Source of the DNA: Linyphia triangularis
Lineage: Eukaryota > Arthropoda > Arachnida > Araneae > Linyphiidae
DNA length: 64,000 nucleotides
Direction: 5' to 3'
NCBI GenBank assembly: GCA_963978545.1
Contig: OZ021730.1
Location: forward strand, 8,997,796-9,061,795
Within the stretch, counting starts at the first letter, position 1. Each line of letters begins with the position of its first letter. Below, one piece after another: positions 1 through 10,548 of this stretch. A program made the position numbers and the translations under genes. The notes under the pieces are model-generated. The model made no database searches and was not told the DNA's origin. It was given only the letters and a program-made list of their open reading frames with translations.

Positions 1-3000
1 GAAGTTTAACGGCGCAAGGGCAACACATGGGCCATACTGCGCCAACCAATCGTCAATTCGTTTTAAAATACATTAAAAGTAAGTCATTGTTAACATTTAA
101 AAGTTTGAAAAAAAAAAAAAATCAAATATAAGATGAGGCAAATATTTAAATCAGGTGGTAAAATCCAATGTCATATAAAAAGATTTTTGTGAGGAGGTGA
201 ACATAAAATGGATGAAAGTGAGGGATGGTTGGTATTAAAATACTGCCGTCTGAACGTATTAAAAGATCGACATTCATTCAAAACATGAAAAACAGAAAAT
301 ATAACTCCACAGGTATTGCATGTGGGGGCATCTTCTGCCAGCAGAAGATGCACATGGGTAAAACGAGTGTGGCCTATTCTTAATCTAGTTAGGAGCACTT
401 CCCTCTTCCTAGATTGCTGTATGGGAGCGAATCCGGAAATTAAGGGCTGAAACGAACGCAGCTTGTTAGCTGTCTGTGCATCCCACATGGCCTGCCAAGT
501 GAGAGACAGAGCAGTGTCACAAGCTTTATATGCGTCGTCAGGGCAGAGCCAAGTGCTCCTAGGTCCACTTACTGATCGTGAGATGGAATCTGCGCGTTCA
601 TTACCCATGATCCCCACATGACCTGGGATCCAACAAAAAAGAACTTTAAATTTTTTGTCTAAAAGTGTAATATGAAGTTTTAAAATTTCTAAGATAAAAG
701 GATGGGTCTGGTTCAGTGGATTATTTAGTGCGTCTAAACAGCTCTTGGAATCTGTGTAAATAATCCACTGACCATGGCCTTGCTTTAAAATAAATTGCAA
801 GGCCAATAGAATAGCCAGGGCCTCAGCTGAAAAGACGGAGCTGCTATGGTGCAATTCTCGGGACATTATGTTATTGTCATGAATTGCAGCAGCTCCGACA
901 TGCCATTGGCTTTTGGACCCATCCGTATATATTGCCTTAAAATTGGAAAAATTATGTCGATGATAGTAAAATACACTTATAAAAGCAACGTCAGGTGTAG
1001 TGCTTTTTTTAAAATTTGTAAAAATATTAAGAATAATTATTTGATGGTGATGCCATGGAGTATGAGATAGGACGAATCTTAAAATTGTTGATATTATGTG
1101 ATGAAAGAATGAACTGAATTCTTAATGTAAAAGATGGTATGCAAGATGGGCGTGCGTTAAAAAGTCGTTGATGTGAAGGGTTAAAAATGTGTTCTAAAAG
1201 GGGATGAGATGGATGACTTTTGATTTTAAAATAAAATTTTAAAGAAAGTTTGTCACGTCTCAGTCCCAGAGAGGATTCCAGACAAAGCACATATAAACTT
1301 TGCACCGGTGATGTACTAAATGCTCCTGATGCGATCCTGAGACCTGAATGGTGAATAGGATCCAGGAGCATTAACGCCGATTTTCTGGCTGATCCGTACA
1401 CCACCGAGCCATAGTCAAGTATGGAACGGACCAGGCATCGGTATATCTTTAACATGGAGGTAGTGTCAGCTCCCCAGGAAGTGTTAGAGAGAACTTTCAG
1501 GAGATTCAAGACTTTAAAGCACTTCAATTTAAGATGTTTAATATGTGGCAGGAAAGTGAGCTTAGAATCAAAAATTATTCCGAGAAATTTGGTCTCGGAA
1601 ACAATGGGTATTTGGACACCATTTAAAAAAATTTCTGGGTCATTGTGAAGCTCACGTTTCCTGCAGAAGTGCATGGCTACGGTTTTTTCAGATGAAAACG
1701 TAAACCCGTTCTGATTAGCCCAGTCTGTGATTCTCCTGATAGCCAGCTGAAGCTGTCTCTCTATGAGTGACATATTCGTTGAGGCGCATGACATCTGAAA
1801 ATCGTCAACAAACAACGTCCCTGACACTGATGGTGGTAGACAGGTCAAAAGGCTGTTGACTTTGACGATAAACAGTGCGCAACTCAACACACTTCCCTGG
1901 GGGACACCTTGTTCTTGTATGTACTCGTCAGATAAGATCGAGTTAACTCGTACTTGAAAGATTCTTCGTTTTAAAAAGTTTTCAATAAATGATGGTAAAT
2001 TTCCTCGCAGACCTAGATCATGTAGGTCTTTGAGTATACCATATCTCCAAGTACGGTCATATGCCTTCTCCATGTCAAAGAATACCGATACCAAATGGTT
2101 CCGCTTGACAAAGGCCTCCCGAATTGATGTTTCGAGGAGGAGCAAGTTGTCAATAGTGCTTCGTCCGCGACGAAAGCCACTCTGGAACCGAGACAGACTA
2201 TTATTATATTCGAGATAAAAAAGAAGACGTGCATTAACTAGTTTCTCCAGGAGTTTACAAAAACAATTAGTTAATGCAATTGGGCGATAACTTGAGGGAT
2301 TCTTGGGGTCTTTACCAGGTTTTACAATTGGTATTATTAGAGCACGTTGCCAGTTGGATGGAAATGTATTCTCTTGCCAAATACGATTAAACAATTTCAA
2401 TATAAGCTTGAGCTGGAGTGGCTGGAGATGTTTAAGCATAGAGTAATGTATATCATCTGGCCCAACGGCAGAATTGTTGGAACCAGATAATGCTTGCATC
2501 AACTCAGCCAAAGTAAATTCAGAGTTATAATCTTCTGAAGAAGCAGAAGCAAAATTCAACTTCGTTCTCTCAGTTCGAAGCTTATATGATGCGAACGGCT
2601 CTTTATAATTGGAATTGCTTGAAACCTTGGCGAATGCATCTCCAAGAGTATCAGCAATGTCCTTAGGGTCTGAAACAACTCCCCGATGGTTCTCTAAGAT
2701 GGAGATAGAGTAATTGGGATAGCGGCCCTTGATCTTATTGACCTTGTTCCAGACCCTCCTGGAAGACGTCGAGGAAGTTATGCTGCTAACATATTTCCTC
2801 CAAGAATCCCTCTGGCTTCGGCGGCGGATCTGACGCGCTTCGGCCCGTGCCCGCTTAAAATTGATTAGATTTGTCGTAGTGGGGCATCTACGAAAAATAC
2901 CCCACAACTTTTTTTGTTTTTTATGGGCAAGTCTGCAGTTTTGGTTCCACCACGGTTTAGATTGTTTCGGTAGCTTTGTTGATGATACAGGTATAGAAAG

Positions 3001-4549
3001 GTGAGCAGCTTCAATAATGGCGTTGGTGACCGATTGCACAGCTACATCAATGTCGTCCTGGTCCACCATCTCGTCAGAAAGAGAAACGACTGAAGAAAAC
3101 CTATCCCAATCCGCCCTTTCGAGGATAAATAGGGGTTGGCGGATTACAGGTGTAGATGCACCTCCTAGATAGTTAAGGATTATTGGAAAATGATCACTAT
3201 GAAAAGGATCATTTTCCACAAAAAACGTCCAATCAGAGAAAAGAGATGGTGAACACAGGGCGAGATCGATGGCGTGGAAAGTCCTCGATGGGGCGTGGAA
3301 GTATGTATTTTGCCCATTATTAAAAATACAGAGATGTTGGTCTGATATTAATTTCTCGATTTGTCTTCCACGATTGTTGATATCTGGGCTACCCCAAAGA
3401 GGATTGTGGCCATTAAAGTCCCCGATTATAATAAAAGGGGGCGGAAGCTGGCCACAAAGCCTGTTCAAATCTGTTTGTCTGATATTTAGATTAGGGGGGA
3501 GGTAAACGGAACAGACAGTAAATAATCGATGGTGTATGGCGACTCTGACAGCAACAGCTTGAAGGTTGGTCGAGAGCGTTAGCGGTGTGGATGGATTGCT
3601 ATTTGATGTAAATATAGCGACACCACCGCTAGCTCTGTCGCCGCTGACATAGTCCTTCCGGAGAGGACTATATCCCCTAACAAGAGAGCTCTGAAAAGGC
3701 TTCAAGAGCGTCTCTTGCAAACAGATACAAACAGGTTTATGTTCATCAACTAAATGTTTGATGTCAACCGAATTGTGGTGGAAACCGCGACAATTCCAAG
3801 AAAGGAGACTGAATTTTAAGATTTATTAATGTCAGTCCCCCTTTCTTTCGACTTGCTCCTAGGTTGGAGATTAAAAGGAGTCTCCAACCCAGCTTTTACA
3901 TCCATCTCACCGGAAGATAAACCAGAAATGGCATCTTCTTCCGATGATAAATCTGAGTTAGTATTATTTGGTTTTGCTTTTTTAGTTTTCTGTGGCAAGG
4001 ATAATTGATTGTTTTCAAGTTCAGGTTTTTTTTTGTTTTTGGAGAGAACCTTATGTTTAAGGGCATCTCCTGGTTTGGTTACGGATTTTGTAATTGGTTT
4101 AGCTACTGCAGTGGGAGGGGATACATTTTGTTGAGTTTTAGCAGATTTTATACAGACTAGTTTAGTTTGGATTGCAGTTGTTACAGTTTTAGGGTTGGTT
4201 GTGATTGGACTATTGGATTTGGATGTACTAGATGTTTGGAGTTGGCAAGGGTATGAGAGATTGGTCTGGATACTGATGTTAGTTACAGATTTCGGCTGAA
4301 CTGCAGCTGAGTAGGTCTTTTGGCCCGTTTTAGATGGTAGTTTCGGGACCTGGGCCCTTGCCTCAGCGTAGGACACACGGAATGTGGATTTAATTTCCTG
4401 GATTTTTTTTTCACGCAGCCATTCGGGGCATGATCGAGAAAACGCAGGATGATCGCCATCGCAATTGATGCAATGGGGATCTGCGCTGCAATCCCGATCA
4501 GCATGGTCTGCAATTCCACATTTGGCACATGTGTCCGGCCTATTACAGG
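1..4549 (-). mobile_element. Non-LTR retrotransposon L1, 5'-truncated copy
   Basis: A LINE on the minus strand whose 3' end runs off the left edge of the window. Bases 1-45 hold the group's 3'-terminal motif (GGCGCAAGGGCAACAC and then TACTGCGCC). It carries the last part of ORF1 (3816 to about 4549) and most of ORF2. The 5' end is abrupt inside the ORF1 zinc-knuckle region near 4549, where it joins the ORF2 of another LINE (element C), so I read it as a 5'-truncated insertion into C. Its target-site duplication would lie left of the window. ORF2 is frameshifted, so the copy is dead. Confidence 0.85.
171..3818 (-). pseudogene. LINE L1 ORF2: endonuclease-reverse transcriptase-RNase H, frameshifted
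   Basis: ORF2 polyprotein of an APE-type LINE with RNase H. The main open frame (1027-3720, open without an ATG up to about 3818) shows an endonuclease with GDFNGH and SDHFPI motifs, then a reverse transcriptase with YRPIALT, QGVPQGSVLS and the catalytic FVDD box. A one-base frameshift near 1060 separates the RNase H domain (171-866; YTDSKS, GHVGIMGNERAD) and the C-terminal CxxC...H...C motif. The protein would nick target DNA and copy its own RNA into it. The ORF1 stop (TAA) lies immediately upstream, as in relatives. The frameshift argues against activity. Near-identical organisation to element L2 makes the family call firm; I and LOA are both possible clades. Confidence 0.88.
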
Positions 4550-5282
4550 CCCATGGAGGAAACATCTGAGAATTAGCCAGCTGGATATCTAGGTCACTTA
4601 GAGCTGCATCCGACAGAACAGATTGAGCTCTTTCAGAAAATGGGCGAATGCTAGATGGACGTGCATTATATAGCCTACCAAGATATGCGTCAAGACTCAA
4701 ATTCCGTACAGGATGAGAAGGCTCAGATTTTATTCTACAGTAGTAGTTAGCGCTTAACTTTTTACGCCTAAGGTCAAGTGGTAGTTGACAACACTCTGTT
4801 AACAGACTCTCAATGGGTGAGGTGCGAAATGCACCTAAACAAATACGGGCAGCAGTATGGTGGACGGTATCTAATCTGCGCAGAAGAGATGCTCCTGCAG
4901 AACCATACGCAACGCATCCGTAGTCAATACGAGACAGGATAACTGAATTGTATATACGCAGCAAAGAAGTGCGGTCCGCTCCCCAAGAAGTATTAGAAAG
5001 CACCTTGAGGATGTTAAGTGACCTATCGCACTTCTTGCGCAAGGACAATATATGAGGGAGAAAATTCATCTTGTTGTCGAAAATGACTCCCAGATACCTT
5101 ATCTGATTGACAACAGGGATGGGCGTGTTGCGTATGTGGATTTCAGGGTCAGGGTGAAGACCCCTCCTCCTACAGAAATGGACACAACTGCTTTTAGATG
5201 GTGATAGTTTATGGCCGTTTTGTTCACACCATTCTACAAGTCTGTTAACAGCAGTTTGTAATTGACGTTCAATTAAGCGCAT
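3816..5282 (-). CDS. Accidental fusion ORF: C ORF2 thumb region joined to L1 ORF1 C-terminus (488 codons)
   Basis: One uninterrupted frame covers two different LINE genes. Residues 1 to about 244 match the region after the RT active site of the C subfamily ORF2 (MRLIERQLQ start, LGVIFDNK, VLSNTSWGAD, YGSAGASLL). From about residue 245 the protein is the gag-like ORF1 of L1: CxxC zinc-knuckle remnants (CAKCG...CINCDGDHPAFSRSC), a Ser/Lys-rich tail and the family's typical ORF1 C-terminus. The junction near 4549 is where L1 inserted, and the frames happen to agree. I do not think it is a functional gene. It documents the order of insertion. Confidence 0.8.
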   Translation of the reverse strand: MRLIERQLQTAVNRLVEWCEQNGHKLSPSKSSCVHFCRRRGLHPDPEIHIRNTPIPVVNQIRYLGVIFDNKMNFLPHILSLRKKCDRSLNILKVLSNTSWGADRTSLLRIYNSVILSRIDYGCVAYGSAGASLLRRLDTVHHTAARICLGAFRTSPIESLLTECCQLPLDLRRKKLSANYYCRIKSEPSHPVRNLSLDAYLGRLYNARPSSIRPFSERAQSVLSDAALSDLDIQLANSQMFPPWACNRPDTCAKCGIADHADRDCSADPHCINCDGDHPAFSRSCPEWLREKKIQEIKSTFRVSYAEARAQVPKLPSKTGQKTYSAAVQPKSVTNISIQTNLSYPCQLQTSSTSKSNSPITTNPKTVTTAIQTKLVCIKSAKTQQNVSPPTAVAKPITKSVTKPGDALKHKVLSKNKKKPELENNQLSLPQKTKKAKPNNTNSDLSSEEDAISGLSSGEMDVKAGLETPFNLQPRSKSKERGTDINKS

Positions 5283-5300
5283 GTTTGATCCTTGGCATGA

Positions 5301-5488
5301 TTTGGTTGGTTGGTTGGTTTTTTAGTATCTCTGGCGCAAGAGCAACTTCAAGGCTATACTGCGCCGAAACCATAAAATCCTTAAAATTATTTTAAAAAGA
5401 AAGGGTTATACCCAGTCTAGTCTAGATTCTACAAAATTTTGAAGAGAGTGCATGTATACAAATAAACTATTTTTAAAAAATCAATAAA
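5301..5488 (-). promoter_or_regulatory. L2 3' UTR with terminal stem-loop and (AACC)n tail
   Basis: On the plus strand the end reads TTTGGTTGGTTGGTTGG followed by a segment with CTGGCGCAAGAGC...TATACTGCGCCGAAAC. GGCGCA and TGCGCC can pair across about 26 bases, giving a hairpin close to the RNA 3' end. Equivalent blocks occur at the 3' ends of all other LINE copies here (22081, 25405, 30075, 32156) and, strikingly, at the tails of the tRNA-derived SINEs. In other LINEs such hairpins are recognised by the reverse transcriptase; that role is inferred here. Confidence 0.75.
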
Positions 5489-8400
5489 TTATATGAGGTG
5501 ATAAAAACCAATCGCTAGTAAAAATTTGAAAAGGTTAGTATGAGGTGGTGAATCCAACAGTATAGACAATGAGGGATGACATGTTTTAAAAAGGCGTTGC
5601 CTTATTGCATTAAAAGATGGGCATTCTGATAAAATATGATAAACTGAAAAATTAATGTTACACAAGGAACATGTGGGTGCACCTTCTGCCAGCAGAAGGT
5701 GAACATGGGTAAATCGGGTATGACCGATACGGAGTCTTGACAAAATAACTTCTCTCTTCCTATTCGGTTGAGAGAAGGTGAATCCAGATATAATTGGCTG
5801 CAAAGTGCGTAGTTTGTTTGTGGGCTCTGCGTCCCACATGGCCTGCCATGTGTCGAAGAGAGCCTTTGCACATACTTTTAAAGCGTCATCAAGACAAAGC
5901 ACATCGGTCACAGTTCCAGATGCAGTTCGAGCAATGACATCGGCACGCTCATTACCCATGATACCCACATGCCCAGGGATCCAACAAAAGAAAATGTGAA
6001 AACCTTTATTTAAAAGTCTGTAATGATGGGTTAAAATTTCCATAATGAATGGATGATTTTGTGAAAAAGGATTGCCAAGAACGTCAAGACAGCTCTTGGA
6101 ATCCGTGTAGACAATCCACATTTTATAAGAGTTCTTTGAAATAAAATCCAGAGCCAGCAGAATGGCACGGGATTCAGCTGAAAAAATTGAGCAGCTAGGA
6201 TGTAGCTCTATCGACAAGGTAACATTGTCGGTAACAGCAGCCGAACCCACGTGGCCCTGGCTTTTTGAGCCATCAGTAAAAATGGATTTGAAATGAGAAA
6301 AACTATTACGATGATCATAAAAGATACTTTTAAAAACAGTATCAGGGGTCTCAGACTTTTTAAAATTTGAGAAAGTGTTAAAAATTGTAATTTCATGATG
6401 ATGCCAAGGTGAAATGGAGAAAGTTAGAGGAATAACTCTAAAGTTATCCACCTGATGGAATGAGAGAATGTTTTTAACTCTTAATGAAAAAGATGGTATA
6501 AAAGATGGTCGTGCATTAAAAATTCTTTCATATGATGGGTTAAAAATATGATCGTAAAGTGGATGTAAAGGATTAGATTTTATTTTAAAATACATATTCA
6601 AAATAAGCTTATCTCGTCTCAGTCCCAGAGAGGGTTCCAAACACAAAGTGTACAAACTCTTAACCGGTGATGTACGGAATGCTCCTGATGCAATCCTCAT
6701 ACCATGATGGTGAACAGGATCCAGGAGCATCAAAGCCGATTTTCTGGCTGATCCATACACCACCGAGCAGTAGTCAAGCTTAGAACGGACAAGGCATCTG
6801 TAAACCCTCAACATGGAGGTAGTGTCCGCACCCCAGGAAGTGTTTGAGAGAACTTTCAGAAGGTTTAAGATCTTATTACATTTAATTTTTAATAGCTTGA
6901 TATGGGGCAAGAAGGTGAGCTTGGAATCGAAAGTGACACCCAGAAATTTTGTCTCCGGGACAATTGGAATTTTAGTACCATTTAAGTATATTTCTGGATG
7001 TTCGTGTAGCTCACGTCTTCTGCAGAAGTGCATAGCAATAGTTTTTTCTACAGAAAAAGTAAACCCATTGCAGTTTGCCCAGTCGGTAACTCTTCTGATA
7101 GCAAGTTGTAATTGTCTCTCAATCAGTGACATGTTTGTTGAGGCGCACATCATCTGAAAGTCATCGACAAATAAGGTACCAGACACTGCAGGTGGAAGGC
7201 AGGTCAGTATGTCGTTGACTTTTATGATGAAAAGGGCGCAACTCAACACACTACCCTGGGGAACACCTTGTTCCTGAATAAATTCAGCAGATAAGGTTGA
7301 ACCGATTCGCACTTGGAAGGTTCTGCGTCCAAGAAAGTTCTTAATAAATAACGGCAGATTTCCCCGGAGGCCTAGATTATATAGGTCTCTGAGGATTCCA
7401 TACCTCCAAGTACGATCGTAAGCTTTCTCCATGTCAAAGAACACAGATACCAAATGGTTCTTCTTGACGAAGGCCTCTCGAATTGATGTTTCGAGAAGAA
7501 GGAGATTGTCAATTGTACTACGACCTTTACGAAACCCACTCTGGAAGCGAGAGAGATAATTGTTGCATTCTAGATAAAAGAGAAGCCGAGCATTTACCAT
7601 TTTTTCCAATAGCTTACAAAAGCAGCTAGTTAGAGCTATTGGACGATAACTAGAGGGATTCTTTGGATCCTTGTTAGGTTTAACTATCGGAATTACAAGA
7701 GCACGCTGCCAAGTAGATGGAAAAACGTCACCACGCCAGATGCGGTTGAATAATTTCAATATAAGCTTGAGCTGGAGTGGCTGAAGATGTTTGAACATAT
7801 TATAATGTAAATCATCTGGCCCGACAGCAGAATTGTGGGTGCCAGATAAAGCCCTTAACAATTCAGCCATGGAAAATTCAGAATTGTAATCTTCCGTAGA
7901 AGAGGAAGTAAAATTCAATTTCGTTCTCTCAGCTCGAAGCTTATATGATGCAAACGGCTCTTTGTAATTTGAATTGCTCGATACCTTGGCGAAAACGTCG
8001 GCAAGGGTATCGGCAATGTCCTTAGGGTCTGAAACAACGCCTTGGTCATTCTCTAAGATGGAAATAGAGAGATTAGGATATCGACCTTTGATCTTATTGA
8101 CTTTGTTCCAGACCCTTTTTGAGGATGTTGCAGAAGTTATGGTACTAACGTAACTCTGCCAAGAATCCCTCTGGCTCCGTCTACGAATGCTACGGGCCTC
8201 GGCTCGGGCACGCTTGAAACATATGAGGTTAGACTGGGTGGGGCACCGGCGAAAAGTACCCCAAGCCCTCCTCTGTTTCTTATGTGCCATTTTGCAGTCG
8301 TGGTTCCACCACGGCTTTGGTATTCTCGGTAGATTAGTCGATGTAACGGGGATGGAAAGGTGAGCAGCTTCCAATATAGCTTGTGTAACGGAGTTAATAG

Positions 8401-9172
8401 CATCATCAATGTCATCTTGGTCCACCATCTCGTGTGTTAATTGAAGAACAGATGAGTAGCGTTCCCAATCCGCTGCCTCAAATATAAAACGAGGAGGACG
8501 AAAGTGAGGAACACTATTTATTGAGGACTCAAGATAAATTGGAAAGTGATCACTATGGTAAGGATCACTTCCCACGTGAAAAACGAAAAGTGAGAAAAGA
8601 GATGGTGAACACAAGATCAAATCGATGGCATGAAAAGTCCTCGATGGGGTATGGAAGTAGGTGGGTTGCCCATTGTTCAGAAGACAAAGATTTTGATCTT
8701 CCATGAATCTTTCAACTTGCCTACCACGAAGGTTTAAATCTGGGCTACCCCAAAGAGGACTATGTCCATTAAAATCCCCCATTATAATAAAGGGGGCTGG
8801 AAGCTGATCACAAAGCCTGTCTAAGTCTGTTTGTCGGATATTATGATTAGGAGGGAGATATATTGAACATACTGTTATCAGGTGGTTTTGCACTGCGACT
8901 CTAACAGCAACAGCTTGTAGGTTAGTTGTGAGCGATAGCGGGGTGGATGGATTGCTATTTGATGTAAATATAGCAACACCACCGCTAGCTCTGTCGCTGT
9001 TGACATAGTCCTTGCGAAGAGGACTATACCCCCTTACAAGAGAGCTCTGAAAGGGCTTCAAGAGCATCTCTTGCAGACAGAAACAGACAGGTTTGTATTC
9101 ATCGACGAGAAGTTTAATATCTACCGAATTGTGGTGGAAACCTCGACAATTCCAGGAAAGGAGATGGAATTT
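5489..9172 (-). CDS. LINE L2 ORF2: AP-endonuclease, reverse transcriptase, RNase H; apparently intact
   Basis: Enzyme for target-primed reverse transcription. Numbered from the first ATG (9067): endonuclease with GDFNGH at 97-102 and SDHFP at 172-176; RT with RPIALT near 476, QGVPQGSVLS and catalytic FVDD near 634; RNase H with TDGS near 930, AES near 964, YTDSK near 987 and NERAD near 1040; a final C-x2-C-x8-H-x4-C motif. I see no frameshift or stop. The ATG at 9067 cannot be the natural start, because the conserved SWNCRGFHHNSVDI block of the endonuclease lies upstream in the same frame. That frame runs back to a TGA inside ORF1 without any ATG, and the aligned start codon of relatives is CTC here. 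Translation probably follows ORF1 termination or uses a non-AUG start. Confidence 0.9.
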   Translation of the reverse strand, partial: KFHLLSWNCRGFHHNSVDIKLLVDEYKPVCFCLQEMLLKPFQSSLVRGYSPLRKDYVNSDRASGGVAIFTSNSNPSTPLSLTTNLQAVAVRVAVQNHLITVCSIYLPPNHNIRQTDLDRLCDQLPAPFIIMGDFNGHSPLWGSPDLNLRGRQVERFMEDQNLCLLNNGQPTYFHTPSRTFHAIDLILCSPSLFSLFVFHVGSDPYHSDHFPIYLESSINSVPHFRPPRFIFEAADWERYSSVLQLTHEMVDQDDIDDAINSVTQAILEAAHLSIPVTSTNLPRIPKPWWNHDCKMAHKKQRRAWGTFRRCPTQSNLICFKRARAEARSIRRRSQRDSWQSYVSTITSATSSKRVWNKVNKIKGRYPNLSISILENDQGVVSDPKDIADTLADVFAKVSSNSNYKEPFASYKLRAERTKLNFTSSSTEDYNSEFSMAELLRALSGTHNSAVGPDDLHYNMFKHLQPLQLKLILKLFNRIWRGDVFPSTWQRALVIPIVKPNKDPKNPSSYRPIALTSCFCKLLEKMVNARLLFYLECNNYLSRFQSGFRKGRSTIDNLLLLETSIREAFVKKNHLVSVFFDMEKAYDRTWRYGILRDLYNLGLRGNLPLFIKNFLGRRTFQVRIGSTLSAEFIQEQGVPQGSVLSCALFIIKVNDILTCLPPAVSGTLFVDDFQMMCASTNMSLIERQLQLAIRRVTDWANCNGFTFSVEKTIAMHFCRRRELHEHPEIYLNGTKIPIVPETKFLGVTFDSKLTFLPHIKLLKIKCNKILNLLKVLSNTSWGADTTSMLRVYRCLVRSKLDYCSVVYGSARKSALMLLDPVHHHGMRIASGAFRTSPVKSLYTLCLEPSLGLRRDKLILNMYFKIKSNPLHPLYDHIFNPSYERIFNARPSFIPSFSLRVKNILSFHQVDNFRVIPLTFSISPWHHHEITIFNTFSNFKKSETPDTVFKSIFYDHRNSFSHFKSIFTDGSKSQGHVGSAAVTDNVTLSIELHPSCSIFSAESRAILLALDFISKNSYKMWIVYTDSKSCLDVLGNPFSQNHPFIMEILTHHYRLLNKGFHIFFCWIPGHVGIMGNERADVIARTASGTVTDVLCLDDALKVCAKALFDTWQAMWDAEPTNKLRTLQPIISGFTFSQPNRKREVILSRLRIGHTRFTHVHLLLAEGAPTCSLCNINFSVYHILSECPSFNAIRQRLFKTCHPSLSILLDSPPHTNLFKFLLAIGFYHLI

Positions 9173-10548
9173 TAGGATGTTATATTGTCAGATCCCCGTT
9201 CCTTTGACCTCCTCCTTGGTTGGAGATTAGGAGGGGTCTCGAGCCCTAACTCAACATCCATGTCCCCGGTGTCCGAAAGGCCTGATATGGCCTCTTCATC
9301 TGATAAGGATTCAGGTTTATATGAAAACTTTGGCTGCTTGGATGTTAAATAGCTATTAAGGACTGAGTCAGGGTTTAATTTTATTTTAGAGAAGACTTTT
9401 TGTTTCAAGGCTTCTCCAGGTTTGGTTATTTTATTTACTTCAGTTTTTTTGGTAGTAGAGTTCTTTAGGATATTTTTTGGTTTGCTTTTAGTAGTTGTAT
9501 TTACTGGTTTAGAGGCTAATTGAATTGGATCAGTTTGAGATGAGGATGCGTTAGACTGCGATTGTGGTATAAAATATTTTAGAAGGTTTTCAGTTGTTAA
9601 GGTTTGGTTTGTAGGGATAGATATTTGTGTTTGTATAGCTATTTCTGTTTTGCAAGATGTTGTAGCTATTGAGTAAGTTTTTTCTTTTTGTTCTGGAAAG
9701 AGTTGTTTGAACATGGTTTTGGCTTCGGGATATGTGATATTGTTATTTGCTTTTAGTTCTTGAATTTTCTTTTCTTGTTTCCATATATTACAGTTTCTGG
9801 AGTAGGATGGGTGCGATCCTTCACAGTTTACACATACAGGTTTATCGTGGCAGCCCTCACTAGGATGTTCCGTGCTGCCACATGTTGCACATGTTTCAAT
9901 TTTCGCTCTGCAGGTGTTCCTTGAGTGACCAAACTTTTGGCACTTGAAACACCGCAGAGGATTTGGGATGTATGGTCGAACATGGCAGTTTAAGTAACCT
10001 GCTGTGATTCTTTTGGGAAGGTCTGGGCTATTGAACGTTAAGATTACATGCTTAGTTTTAATGATATTTCCCTCTCTTTTGATGGTTATTCTTTTTGCAC
10101 TTGTAACTCCCTGGGGTGACAGTTCTTGTGTCAATTCAGAGTCGTCTACATGAAGTAGATCAGACTCTGAAATAACCCCTTGCGAGTAGTTCAGAGATTT
10201 ATGGGGAGTTACAAGGACTGCTATATTGGCTATTGATGTAGTGTTGAGGAGATAGTGGGATTGTCTTGAGTCTATTGTTTGTACAAGTAGATCACCAGAG
10301 CGTAGTTTTTTTATGTTTTTTGGATCACTACCACATATTCCTTTTATTGCTTTTTGAATTAAGAATGGAGATGAATTAGCTAATTGGTCAGAATCGGAAT
10401 GTATAATAAGAAAGGATGGTAAATCAGATGGAATAGTAAGTTTCTTTGGTAAAGTTGAGCTGTCAATTGTTTCAATATTACGTTTTGAGTTCATTGTCTG
10501 GGGAATTAGGCCTCCCGTGGGGCCGGAGAGAGAAGAAGAAGCCATCAC
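9172..10548 (-). CDS. LINE L2 ORF1: gag-like nucleic-acid-binding protein with CCHC zinc knuckles
   Basis: A 458-residue RNA-binding protein that would package the LINE RNA. The N-terminal half holds a conserved region (FLIIHSDSDQLANSSPFLIQ ... IKKLRSGDLLVQ) that may be an RRM-like or Pre-C2HC fold. It is followed by zinc knuckles CFKCQKFGHSRNTC, CATCGSTEHPSEGC and CVNCEGSHPSYSRNC. The C-terminal third is Lys/Ser/Thr-rich and ends in the family signature GLETPPNLQPRRRSKERG. The stop TAA at 9172-9174 lies in the junction motif TAAAATTC, where the ORF2 frame is already open. It is the same protein type annotated in insects as nucleic-acid-binding protein of X-like elements. No defects are visible. 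Confidence 0.9.
   Translation of the reverse strand: MMASSSLSGPTGGLIPQTMNSKRNIETIDSSTLPKKLTIPSDLPSFLIIHSDSDQLANSSPFLIQKAIKGICGSDPKNIKKLRSGDLLVQTIDSRQSHYLLNTTSIANIAVLVTPHKSLNYSQGVISESDLLHVDDSELTQELSPQGVTSAKRITIKREGNIIKTKHVILTFNSPDLPKRITAGYLNCHVRPYIPNPLRCFKCQKFGHSRNTCRAKIETCATCGSTEHPSEGCHDKPVCVNCEGSHPSYSRNCNIWKQEKKIQELKANNNITYPEAKTMFKQLFPEQKEKTYSIATTSCKTEIAIQTQISIPTNQTLTTENLLKYFIPQSQSNASSSQTDPIQLASKPVNTTTKSKPKNILKNSTTKKTEVNKITKPGEALKQKVFSKIKLNPDSVLNSYLTSKQPKFSYKPESLSDEEAISGLSDTGDMDVELGLETPPNLQPRRRSKERGSDNITS

Noticed and set aside
5287..5340. (TTGG)n runs as microsatellites or telomere-like repeats
   Set aside because: They are always at LINE or SINE 3' ends and are retrotransposon tails.
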